Below are positions 1 to 5,695 of a stretch of DNA of 14,860 nucleotides, in pieces; within the stretch, counting starts at the first letter, position 1; every line of letters starts with the position of its first letter. The notes below the pieces were generated by a model, which worked only from the letters and a program-made list of their open reading frames with translations, did not search any database and was not told where the DNA came from. A program made the position numbers and the translations under genes. Source of the stretch: an uncultured Lachnospiraceae bacterium (GTDB taxonomy: Bacteria > Bacillota_A > Clostridia > Lachnospirales > Lachnospiraceae); assembly GCA_910585655.1 (NCBI GenBank), contig CAJUFW010000079.1, positions 1 to 14,860 on the forward strand, in the 5' to 3' direction.

Positions 1-48
1 CGAGATCGAGTAATGTGACTGGAGTTCAGACGTGTGCTCTTCCGATCT
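1..48 (+). other. Illumina TruSeq adapter contamination at contig end
   Basis: This stretch is not genomic. Bases 1-6 (CGAGAT) match the end of the P7 flow-cell sequence. Bases 7-14 (CGAGTAAT) are an 8-base index; from memory this is the reverse complement of i7 index D701. Bases 15-48 match the TruSeq read-2 adapter, which begins GTGACTGGAGTTC and ends CTCTTCCGATCT. Read on the minus strand it adds the artefact peptide IGRAHV to the chemotaxis protein. On the plus strand it begins a false reading frame MCSSDL. Both peptides are typical adapter translations. Genuine sequence starts at base 49. Confidence 0.97.
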
Positions 49-1564
49 GCTGCTGGGCGGAATCTGCGATCCGTTCAATCATTTCAGTAGCAATCTTGGC
101 GCTTTCTACTACCTGGGAAAGCGCGGTAGTGGTATCTGCGGAAAGCGAGGTTCCCTCACGGATCAATTGAGTGGAAGTCTCGATCAATTCTGTAATTTCC
201 TGGGAGGAGATAGCGCTCTTATTTGCCAGGCTTTGCACCTCGTCCGCTACAACAGCAAAGCCCTTTCCAGCCTCTCCGGCACGTGCTGCTTCAACGGAAG
301 CATTTAAAGCAAGGATTTTGGTCTGGAAAGAAATATCTTCTATCGTCTTAATAATTCCGCTGATCTGGATAGAAGAATCGGAAATATTTTTCATGGCGGT
401 AGTAAGGGAAGCCATAGTCTGGTCGCAAAGCATCAGCTTTTCAGAAGCATGGCCAGCCGCCGCTTTGGCGTTATCTGCATCGCTGGAAGTATGGTCTACT
501 TCTGTAGAAATCTCCTGGATGCTGGAGGAAAGTTCCTCGACAGCAGAAGCTTGCTGAACGGTGCCATCTGAAAGAATCTGCGCTCCGGCAGACATCCGAT
601 CAGACTCCGCTGATACACGTTCGGAAGTGACATTAATTTGCGTCAAGGCAATATTTAAGGAATCCAGGATTTGACGCATAGCGTTCTGGATAGGCAGGAA
701 TTCTCCGCGATAATCGTGATCAATGGATAAATTCATATTTCCCTGCGCCATCTGCGCCAGATTGGAATTGATATCCTGGATGTATTTTTTTAATTCTCGC
801 TTTGTATCATGAATAGAAGCAATCAGCATACCGATTTCAGAGGTATTTGCTTCTAAAGTAAATTCAGCAGAAAGGTTTCCACTAGAGATTTCCTGCATTT
901 GATCTTTTACCTTAATAATAGGATTTAAAATCTGTAGCTTGGTGATAATCAAAACCAATACGACCATGATTTCGACAATCGTAACAGAGGCTACCATTCC
1001 AACCCGAATCATGTTCGATCTTTTTTGAAGGGAAGCTACCTGGTTGGCTGTACGGGTATTGAGAGTGTCTAAAAACTCCTCTTTTAAAGTGTTGATTTGC
1101 GCAATCGAGGTGCTGTAGGCATCTCCATATACATAATTAACTGCGTCTAGCTGCTTTCCCGCCTGGACGTTTTTCATAGCCTCTTCTTCTAACGGTACGA
1201 GGGAATTAGAAAGGGCAGACATGTCGTCAATCATGGTTTGTTCTTCGGCGGTAATACCGATTTCCTGCATATTTGCAACACCGATATCCCGGTTTTTCAG
1301 CTCGTTTACTTCACGCCAGTAGTTGTCATAATGTTCCTGGCTGCCGGTCGTAGCGTAGGCTCTGACTTCATTGGTCAGATAAGCGGAGCCGTTCATAAAA
1401 CGGTTGGCGTTGTAGGTCAGCTCAAAACGCTCTTCGTTTGCCTGGTTTAACTTTCGGTTGGTGCTGCCGTAGGAAAATAGTGACATCACTAAAAACAGCA
1501 GCGCCAAGATAGAAACCCCATTTAATATGTAGGTTAGTGTGGATTGGTTCATTGCTTTTTTCAT
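49..1564 (-). CDS. Methyl-accepting chemotaxis protein, C-terminus missing at contig end
   Basis: Membrane chemoreceptor that passes ligand information to the CheA/CheW kinase complex. Residues 12-33 are a first membrane segment and about 34-185 an extracytoplasmic helical sensor of four-helix-bundle type. Residues 188-208 are a second membrane segment. A HAMP linker (about 209-260) and a second HAMP-like stretch (about 262-305, GNMNLSIDHDYRGEF) follow, then the signalling coiled coil. The conserved hairpin tip is at 408-447 (ISFQTKILALNASVEAARAG, then GKGFAVVADEVQ). The start ATG at 1564 has a GAGGTAA ribosome site 5-11 bases upstream. Genuine codons stop at about residue 505; the last residues before the in-frame stop at base 26 come from adapter. 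The family usually continues some 50 residues further, covering the last methylation helix, so this is an artificial truncation. Ligand unknown. Confidence 0.93.
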
Positions 1565-1753
1565 TGCTCATTACCTCTCATTCTGCCGCAGGATGGCGGC
1601 ACCCTATGTAATCTTATACCTTCTGATACATCTTATGCTGATTTTATTCTGATTGGGAGAAACAATAAAAATGCAGACAGGATGTAGTATCTCTAGTATA
1701 CAAGAAAATGTGGGAAAATTCAACACCTCTCTTGCAATTCTACCAACAGTCGG

Positions 1754-1782
1754 TTGTGGTTTTTTCTGGAAAGGGGTACAAT
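1754..1782 (+). promoter_or_regulatory. Predicted sigma-A promoter of the membrane XRE gene
   Basis: A -35 box TTGTGG (1754-1759) and a -10 box TACAAT (1777-1782) are separated by 17 bases. The predicted start lies about 30 bases before the ATG at 1820. The rest of the 1565-1753 gap between the divergent genes holds nothing I recognise; no convincing promoter for the chemoreceptor was found there. Confidence 0.55.
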
Positions 1783-1819
1783 AAGGCTTGAAAGAAGACA
1801 ACGATAGGAGGACAGAAGG

Positions 1820-3085
1820 ATGTTTGAAGTCAATAAGGAATCATTTGGAAGCTTTGTCGCCGAACAACGGAAGGCAGAAGGCTATACGCAACGGGAACTG
1901 GCGGAGCGGCTCTTTGTGTCGGACAAGGCGGTCAGTAAGTGGGAGCGGGGACTCAGTATGCCGGATATTTCTCTGCTGATTCCGCTGGCAGAAATATTGG
2001 AGGTATCCGTGACGGAGCTGTTAGAGGGAAGGAGAATGGTAACGATGGAGGAACTAAAACAAGGGGAAGTCGAGCGTTTGGTTAAAAAGGCTTTGCTTTT
2101 TTCAGAAGAAACGCCGGAGAAAAGGCGAGAACGCAGAAAAAAACATGCGATGCTGCTTGCGGGGTGCTGCCTGGTGGCAATTTTGGAAGTGCTAGTATTT
2201 TATCTGCTCGGGCAGTTTGGAATCGGAGGACAGGGAGAAGACTTTGCTTACAGAGGAACGTTTTTATGGGGAACCAGTTTTTTTGTGTTTGAGTTGTTGA
2301 GCCTGATTTTCGGTATTTATGCTTGGCTGTTTATGAAAGAACGGCTGCCGGGTTACTACGACGAAAATAAAATCAGTGCCTACAGCGAGGGAATATTTCG
2401 GATGAATGTTCCGGGAGTGAGTTTTAACAACAGCAACTGGCCGCATATTGTAAAAACGCTTCGTTTGTGGTCGGCAGTTACGATAGTGCTGATGCCGTTA
2501 TTATGTTTTGTCTTTTCGATTTTGTTTATGGAACTATGGATGCTTCTTGTCGTACAGAACATTTTGCTGATAAGCTATTTGCTGGGGCTGTTTGTACCGC
2601 TTTATGTGGTAGGGAAAAAATATGGGATGTCAGAGGAAAAATCAGCTAGGAACTCAAATTCAGAATCGGAAAAAGGAGTCAACTGGAAAAGAGGCTTGCT
2701 GCTATTTGGAATACTGCTGGTTTTATTGACTGCTGTTTTTTATGGGGTTCGGAATATGACAGAAAGCTCATCTGGAATTCGGATCGGTTTTGTATCAAAC
2801 GGAGGGCGGCAGGAGTGGGGAGCCAGATACAGTCTGTTAGATGGTCAGCTTTTTAAAAATATCTATCCTTCTGCCACGGACGGACAGGAGGTTCCTTATG
2901 TGATTGAGATAGAGACAAAACAGGGGACAATTTCCATAGAATTGACAGACAAAAATGGAACAACGGTTTTTTCGGCGGATGAGATGGAAGCTGGAAAATA
3001 TTCGGTGCTGCTAAAGGGAATGGTAAAGGTCAGGATTACAGCAGAAAAACATGAGGGGAGCTTTGCGATCCGGGCAGAGGAATAG
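1820..3085 (+). CDS. XRE-family helix-turn-helix protein with membrane domain
   Basis: Putative membrane-anchored DNA-binding regulator, 421 residues. Residues 9-69 form a Cro/C1-type helix-turn-helix (YTQRELAERLFVSDKAVSKW, then ERGLSMPDI). A charged linker (80-108, KRRERRKK) comes next. Hydrophobic segments lie at about 109-131, 149-172, 217-237, 239-266 and 291-310. The stretch NVPGVSFNNSNWPHI (196-210) resembles the conserved loop of SdpI-type membrane proteins. Five segments with a cytoplasmic N-terminus would put the last 105 residues outside the cell; they look beta-rich and carry no lipobox or known motif. AGGAGG at 1807-1812 sits seven bases before the ATG. The DNA-binding part resembles that of the next gene, so the two may be paralogues in the head region only. 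Target genes and signal are unknown. Confidence 0.85.
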   Translation: MFEVNKESFGSFVAEQRKAEGYTQRELAERLFVSDKAVSKWERGLSMPDISLLIPLAEILEVSVTELLEGRRMVTMEELKQGEVERLVKKALLFSEETPEKRRERRKKHAMLLAGCCLVAILEVLVFYLLGQFGIGGQGEDFAYRGTFLWGTSFFVFELLSLIFGIYAWLFMKERLPGYYDENKISAYSEGIFRMNVPGVSFNNSNWPHIVKTLRLWSAVTIVLMPLLCFVFSILFMELWMLLVVQNILLISYLLGLFVPLYVVGKKYGMSEEKSARNSNSESEKGVNWKRGLLLFGILLVLLTAVFYGVRNMTESSSGIRIGFVSNGGRQEWGARYSLLDGQLFKNIYPSATDGQEVPYVIEIETKQGTISIELTDKNGTTVFSADEMEAGKYSVLLKGMVKVRITAEKHEGSFAIRAEE

Positions 3086-3104
3086 CATACTCAACTGCCG
3101 ATAA

Positions 3105-3221
3105 ATTTTTCAAGAGCTGCTTGAAACCTATTTGAAAGAGGAATTCAACGAATACTTGTTAGAAAAAATCGCTCCGTTATCGTATCCTGATGTTGCAGCG
3201 GTTCAAAGCAGAAACAAATAG
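3105..3221 (+). pseudogene. Possible 38-codon coding remnant
   Basis: Between the two XRE genes a stop-to-stop frame of 38 codons reads as a plausible helical protein tail (ELLETYLKEEFNEYLLEKIA and onward, ending VQSRNK). It has no start codon with a ribosome site and no recognisable family. It could be the end of a deleted gene or simply chance. The rest of the 3086-3280 gap shows no clear terminator or promoter. Confidence 0.2.
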
Positions 3222-3280
3222 CTGCTACCAAAGCTTATATGACAAAGTGAGTCGATAAAACAAAAGAAAGGATGAAAAAC

Positions 3281-4615
3281 ATGTTTGAAATGGGAGAGAC
3301 AGGCAGAAAGATTTCTGCCGCCAGAAAGGCAAAAAATATGACGCAGATGGAGCTGGCAGATCAGATGGGTATCAGTTTTCAGGCAGTCAGTAACTGGGAG
3401 CGGGGAATGTCGATGCCGGATATTTCAAAGCTGCCGGAGCTTTCGGAATTATTGGGAATTTCGATAGACGAGCTGTTAGGGACGTCTTCTGATTTGGTAA
3501 AGGGAATTTTAGTAGAAGGAGAAGACGAGTATTTAAAACAGGTGGAAGAAACGCCGGAACGGTTAAAGATTTTGGCAGAGGATTTGGCAGAAGCAGCGCC
3601 GATTTTAAAGCCGGAACAGGTAAACCAAACATTTTGCAAAGCCCAAAAGAAACTGGACTTTTCAGAATTAAAAAGGATACTTCCGTTTTTGGGAAATGAA
3701 CTCTGCGATGAGATTTTTCAGGAATGTCTGGAACAACGGGAATTGAAGCGGATGGAGGACGTCGCGCTGTTTGCCAGCCGGGAGAAGGTAGACGAGGGAT
3801 TTGAAAAGCTTTTACAAGAAGGGAAGCTGTTAAAAGGATTGGTTCCATTCGTCAGTCGGGAAATAATTGATAAAACCATAAAGGATGAACTAGCCAAAGG
3901 AACGTTATTAGCAGAACTTTTGCCGTTTGCCAGCCATCAGACCGTGGATGATTTGGCAGCGCAATACTATGAAGAAAAAGGGCTTGACAGCCTCAATAAA
4001 TTTTTACCGCATACCAGCAAAGAAAAGCTGCGTCAAATAGCTGAGCTGGAATATCAAAAAAATGGTTTGAGACATTTTGCGATCATTGCGCCGTTTCTGA
4101 AAAAGGATTATCTTTGTCAAATAGCGGGAAGCGCGTTGGAACGGGGAGGCTTTGGAAGGGAAACTGGCAAAAAGCTTGACCTCTCGGAATTAGAAGAGCT
4201 ATTTCCATTTTTGGGAGACGAGCTATGTGATGAGATTTTTTTAGAATGTCTGGAACAGCGGGAATTTGATCAGATGGAAGAGATTGTGCCGTTTGTCAGT
4301 CGGGAACGGGTAGACGAGGGGTTCCAGAGACTATTACAGGAAGGGATTTTGTGTGAAGGGTTGTTTCCGTTTGTCAGCTGCCAGGTCGTAGATGATTTAG
4401 CAGAACGGATTTACAAGGAACAGGGAATCAACAACTTGAATCAATGCCTTCCGTTTATCAGCAAGGAGAAACTGTGTCAGATAGCCGGACTGGAATATCA
4501 GAAAAATGGCTTACAGTATTTTTCGGCTATAGCGCCGTTTCTGGAAAAAGAGTATCTTCATCAGATAGTGGGTGAAGCGTTGGAACGAGGCGGCTTTCGG
4601 AAGAGAAATACCTGA
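3281..4615 (+). CDS. XRE-family regulator with eleven 26-28-residue helical repeats
   Basis: Cytoplasmic protein of 444 residues from this start. An in-frame ATG at 3272 abuts the AAAGAAAGG ribosome site. The ATG at 3281 has proper spacing and gives an MFE start like the upstream paralogue, so I prefer it. Numbering below counts from 3272. Residues 10-70 are a Cro/C1 helix-turn-helix (MTQMELADQMGISFQAVSNW). A linker (about 71-127) follows, then repeats of pattern hxxhhPFhSxxxhDxhhxxxhxxxGh: six units at 131-294 and five at 305-442. The second block copies the first closely (SELKRILPFLGNELCDEIF versus SELEELFPFLGDELCDEIF) but lacks one unit. Each unit could form a two-helix hairpin, giving a HEAT-like solenoid, probably for binding a protein or ligand. 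No membrane segment or enzyme motif is seen. The stop codon overlaps the start of a 37-bp repeat. Confidence 0.85.
   Translation: MFEMGETGRKISAARKAKNMTQMELADQMGISFQAVSNWERGMSMPDISKLPELSELLGISIDELLGTSSDLVKGILVEGEDEYLKQVEETPERLKILAEDLAEAAPILKPEQVNQTFCKAQKKLDFSELKRILPFLGNELCDEIFQECLEQRELKRMEDVALFASREKVDEGFEKLLQEGKLLKGLVPFVSREIIDKTIKDELAKGTLLAELLPFASHQTVDDLAAQYYEEKGLDSLNKFLPHTSKEKLRQIAELEYQKNGLRHFAIIAPFLKKDYLCQIAGSALERGGFGRETGKKLDLSELEELFPFLGDELCDEIFLECLEQREFDQMEEIVPFVSRERVDEGFQRLLQEGILCEGLFPFVSCQVVDDLAERIYKEQGINNLNQCLPFISKEKLCQIAGLEYQKNGLQYFSAIAPFLEKEYLHQIVGEALERGGFRKRNT
3653..4153 (+). repeat. Internal tandem block, copy 1 (six repeat units)
   Basis: This DNA codes residues 128-294 (from 3272) of the repeat-bearing XRE protein. 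Units by residue are 131-158, 159-186, 187-212, 213-238, 239-266 and 267-294. Units four to six carry the hallmark phrases SHQTVDDLA, SKEKLRQIAELEYQKNGL and KKDYLCQIAGSALERGGF. The same phrases return in copy 2. Confidence 0.85.
4175..4597 (+). repeat. Internal tandem block, copy 2 (five repeat units)
   Basis: This DNA codes residues 302-442 and repeats copy 1 with 26 residues fewer. Its third unit (361-386) begins like unit 3 of copy 1 (EGLFPFVS versus KGLVPFVS) and ends like unit 4 (VVDDLAERIYKEQGI versus TVDDLAAQYYEEKGL). That pattern indicates an in-frame deletion of exactly one unit length within the array. Confidence 0.85.
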
Positions 4616-4650
4616 TTTTTGGAAACCGTAAGAAATGATAGAAAAACGTA
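4614..4650 (+). repeat. Direct repeat, left copy
   Basis: A 37-base stretch beginning GATTTTTGGAAACCG recurs at 5459-5496 with only a few differences. The core 28 bases (4623-4650 versus 5469-5496) differ at two positions, both transitions. It begins at the last two bases of the XRE stop codon. The two copies bracket the toxin-antitoxin segment. Confidence 0.75.
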
Positions 4651-4692
4651 GCTTCTTTCCACCTTGCCATCAGGTTCTGCTGATGCAGGGAA

Positions 4693-4764
4693 AGCAGGGA
4701 CATTCTTTTTGTTTGAGTTTTGCCATAATGACTAAACGATAACTCAAAAGGTGATGTCCCTGCT
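4693..4764. repeat. Palindromic element interrupting the PIN toxin frame
   Basis: A perfect 11-bp inverted repeat forms the ends (AGCAGGGACAT at 4693-4703, ATGTCCCTGCT at 4754-4764). Inside it lies a second inverted pair (TTTGAGTT at 4712-4719, AACTCAAA at 4741-4748) around a 21-base loop. The 72-bp unit has the shape of a small non-autonomous mobile element or a long hairpin. On the minus strand PIN-toxin similarity ends exactly at its edge. It has no clear T-tract, so a terminator is less likely. I do not recognise a parent insertion sequence. Confidence 0.55.
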
Positions 4765-4816
4765 ATTTCAATCTTTACATCTGGAAAGAGCAACATTGAA
4801 ATCAGGATATTTGTAT

Positions 4817-5092
4817 CTAACATAATTCGCATTTATATTGTTCTCCTCTTTCTGCCCGAATTTCCTTTACAAGTTTTATAATATCCTGCTCATTTTTAAT
4901 ACCCAATTCCTCTGCTACACCCTGAAAAGCTTCTTGCGCTTTTAACAAAGCATTGGTGGAAGCATTTGTTAAAATAACTCTATCTCCTTCTTCCATAAAA
5001 AGAATTTTGTCTCCTTCTCGTATTCCAAGTGCATTTCTGATTGCGATAGGTATTGTAATTTGACCTTTCGATGTTACTTTTGCCAACTCCAT
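4817..5092 (-). CDS. AbrB/SpoVT-type (MazE/VapB-like) antitoxin
   Basis: A 91-residue DNA-binding antitoxin. Residues 3-45 are a swapped-hairpin AbrB domain with the phrases KVTSKGQITIPIAIRNALGI and REGDKILF. Residues 50-91 are a helical tail that would wrap a partner toxin. AAAGGAGA lies just upstream of the ATG at 5092. Proteins of this kind neutralise a PIN or MazF toxin and repress their own promoter as dimers. The partner gene overlaps its 3' end but is truncated, so this is probably an orphan antitoxin that can still bind DNA. It sits on the opposite strand from most neighbours, in a patchwork region, which suggests acquisition by transfer. Confidence 0.85.
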   Translation of the reverse strand: MELAKVTSKGQITIPIAIRNALGIREGDKILFMEEGDRVILTNASTNALLKAQEAFQGVAEELGIKNEQDIIKLVKEIRAERGEQYKCELC

Positions 5093-5128
5093 ATTTGTAA
5101 TCTCCTTTCTATATTCCTTACTTTCCTT

Positions 5129-5163
5129 ACATTTTATTATATTTAATAATCGTAAAATGTCAA
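5129..5163 (-). promoter_or_regulatory. Antitoxin promoter with overlapping inverted-repeat operator
   Basis: On the minus strand a -35 box TTGACA (5163-5158) and a -10 box TATAAT (5141-5136) are 16 bases apart, both perfect consensus. A perfect 8-bp inverted repeat (ACATTTTA at 5129-5136, TAAAATGT at 5153-5160) covers the edges of both boxes. This is where an AbrB-type autorepressor would be expected to bind; the operator role is inference. Confidence 0.65.
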
Positions 5164-5195
5164 CCTATTTCGTAAGCTTGCCCACGACAAACGCA

Positions 5196-5224
5196 TTGAC
5201 AAATCATTGAAAATCTCATATAAT
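5196..5224 (+). promoter_or_regulatory. Perfect consensus sigma-A promoter
   Basis: TTGACA (5196-5201), a 17-base spacer and TATAAT (5219-5224) make an ideal consensus promoter, pointing away from the antitoxin promoter. Transcription would begin near 5231 and meet a terminator about 30 bases later. Confidence 0.7.
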
Positions 5225-5230
5225 AATAGC

Positions 5231-5289
5231 TCATCTGCCATGTGTAGAAGGAGTTCCTAAAGACGTCTTGCTTAGCAAGGCGTCTTTTG
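5231..5289 (+). ncRNA. Candidate short transcript or attenuated leader
   Basis: The consensus promoter at 5196-5224 and the terminator at 5261-5288 define a predicted RNA of about 58 bases. It contains a six-codon frame ATG-TGT-AGA-AGG-AGT-TCC-stop (5240-5260, MCRRSS) that embeds an AGAAGGAG ribosome-site-like stretch. It could be an attenuated leader whose gene has been lost, or a small RNA. No RNA family is recognised. Confidence 0.35.
5261..5288 (+). terminator. Intrinsic terminator just after the consensus promoter
   Basis: Stem arms AGACGTCTTGC (5261-5271) and GCAAGGCGTCT (5275-5285) pair over 11 bp with one G-U pair around a TTA loop. A short T-run follows (5285-5288). AA/TT pairs outside extend the stem. 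Confidence 0.7.
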
Positions 5290-5292
5290 CTT

Positions 5293-5436
5293 GTGCCATT
5301 CCGGATTGACTATATCAATACCATCAAACAGAAAGACTGTGGCAAAGATAAAAAGGTTACTGCCATTGATACAGAGGAAGCACTGGCTTCAATTGAAAAA
5401 GCAGACAGTAATCGAAAAGTTGAAAGTATTCTTTGA
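5293..5436 (+). pseudogene. Unrecognised 47-codon frame, probable gene remnant
   Basis: From GTG at 5293 a frame reads VPFRIDYINTIKQKDCGKDK, then KVTAIDTEEALASIEKADSN, and ends at TGA 5434-5436. The composition is protein-like (lysine- and acid-rich, helical), but there is no ribosome site and the frame starts inside the T-run region of the terminator. It might be the tail of a lost gene, possibly a transposase, though no family can be assigned. Confidence 0.25.
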
Positions 5437-5458
5437 AAATTCTTCCAGAAAACCACCG

Positions 5459-5496
5459 GATTTTTTGTAAACTGTAAGAAACGATAGAAAAACGTA
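5459..5496 (+). repeat. Direct repeat, right copy
   Basis: Near-copy of 4614-4650, about 845 bp downstream and in the same orientation. It lies just before a TATAAT box at 5513-5518. Two GTAAGAA words (from 5474 and 5494) lie about 20 bases apart across its end, so the copy could also be a regulator binding region. Confidence 0.75.
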
Positions 5497-5512
5497 AGAA
5501 TTCCTTGAATTG

Positions 5513-5597
5513 TATAATACTCTTCTATGTGATATATTAAAAGTGAAAGATGAGTGTATATCAAATAGGAGATGCCTCCCGCCTCTATAAGTGGTGA
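5513..5597 (+). pseudogene. Promoter -10 box and MerR-like 15-codon remnant or leader peptide
   Basis: TATAAT at 5513-5518 lacks a good -35 box. ATG at 5550, behind GTGAAAG, opens a 15-codon frame MSVYQIGDASRLYKW ended by TGA at 5595-5597. The phrase YQIGDASRL is typical of the first helix of MerR-family regulators, so this may be what is left of a merR gene. Alternatively it is a leader peptide for the permease gene downstream. The in-frame continuation after the stop (ATYLYQWRDSISL, stop) does not restore a domain. Confidence 0.3.
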
Positions 5598-5617
5598 GCA
5601 ACGTACTTGTATCAGTG

Positions 5618-5690
5618 GCGAGATTCAATCTCCCTCTGATATGCCTCTGGCGGCAGATTACCAGTCGCTGCCAATACATAAAAGGGTGGA
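5618..5690 (+). promoter_or_regulatory. Structured leader before the CmpB-type permease gene
   Basis: About 170 bases of leader separate the TATAAT box from the ATG at 5696. A nested hairpin is visible: TATCAG (from 5620) pairs with CTGATA, and GAGATT pairs with AATCTC inside it. A weaker GGCAG/CTGCC pair follows. I could not match this to a known riboswitch. With the entries above, this accounts for the 603-base gap 5093-5695. Confidence 0.25.
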
Positions 5691-5695
5691 GAAAA

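Larger units (their letters stand above)
4527..4832 (-). pseudogene. PIN-domain (VapC-like) toxin, truncated remnant
   Basis: The first 22 residues (MRIMLDTNILISMLLFPDVK and two more) are a clear PIN-domain start, with the first metal-binding aspartate at D6 of the LDTN motif. From residue 23-24 the frame enters the palindromic element and then unrelated DNA, and ends inside the XRE gene on the opposite strand. The 101-residue frame therefore lacks the later acidic residues that PIN ribonucleases need, and families of this type are usually about 130 residues or more. The ATG at 4832 overlaps the end of the antitoxin gene by 16 bases, the usual translational coupling of antitoxin-toxin pairs. 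Only 4765-4832 is toxin-derived. Toxin activity is not expected. Confidence 0.7.

Noticed and set aside
32..307. Plus-strand frame of 91 codons starting MCSSDL
   Set aside because: Its first codons are adapter sequence and the rest is antisense to the chemoreceptor signalling domain.
1604..1801. Minus-strand 65-codon frame in the intergenic gap
   Set aside because: No ribosome site, protein-unlike composition, and it covers the predicted promoter of the XRE gene.
4616..4764. Reading the toxin-frame continuation as a real toxin C-terminus
   Set aside because: It lacks the acidic PIN residues, is made of the palindrome and repeat DNA, and runs into the opposite-strand XRE gene.
5565..5660. 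Resemblance to a fluoride (crcB) riboswitch: AGGAGATG, CCGCC and CTGATATGCCTC in order
   Set aside because: The pairing between the first loop and the late CCTC segment is not possible here, and the downstream gene is not a fluoride channel or related gene.
5591..5695. N-terminal extension of the permease to GTG 5591
   Set aside because: No ribosome site before 5591, while GGGTGGAG precedes ATG 5696 and membrane-protein similarity begins there.
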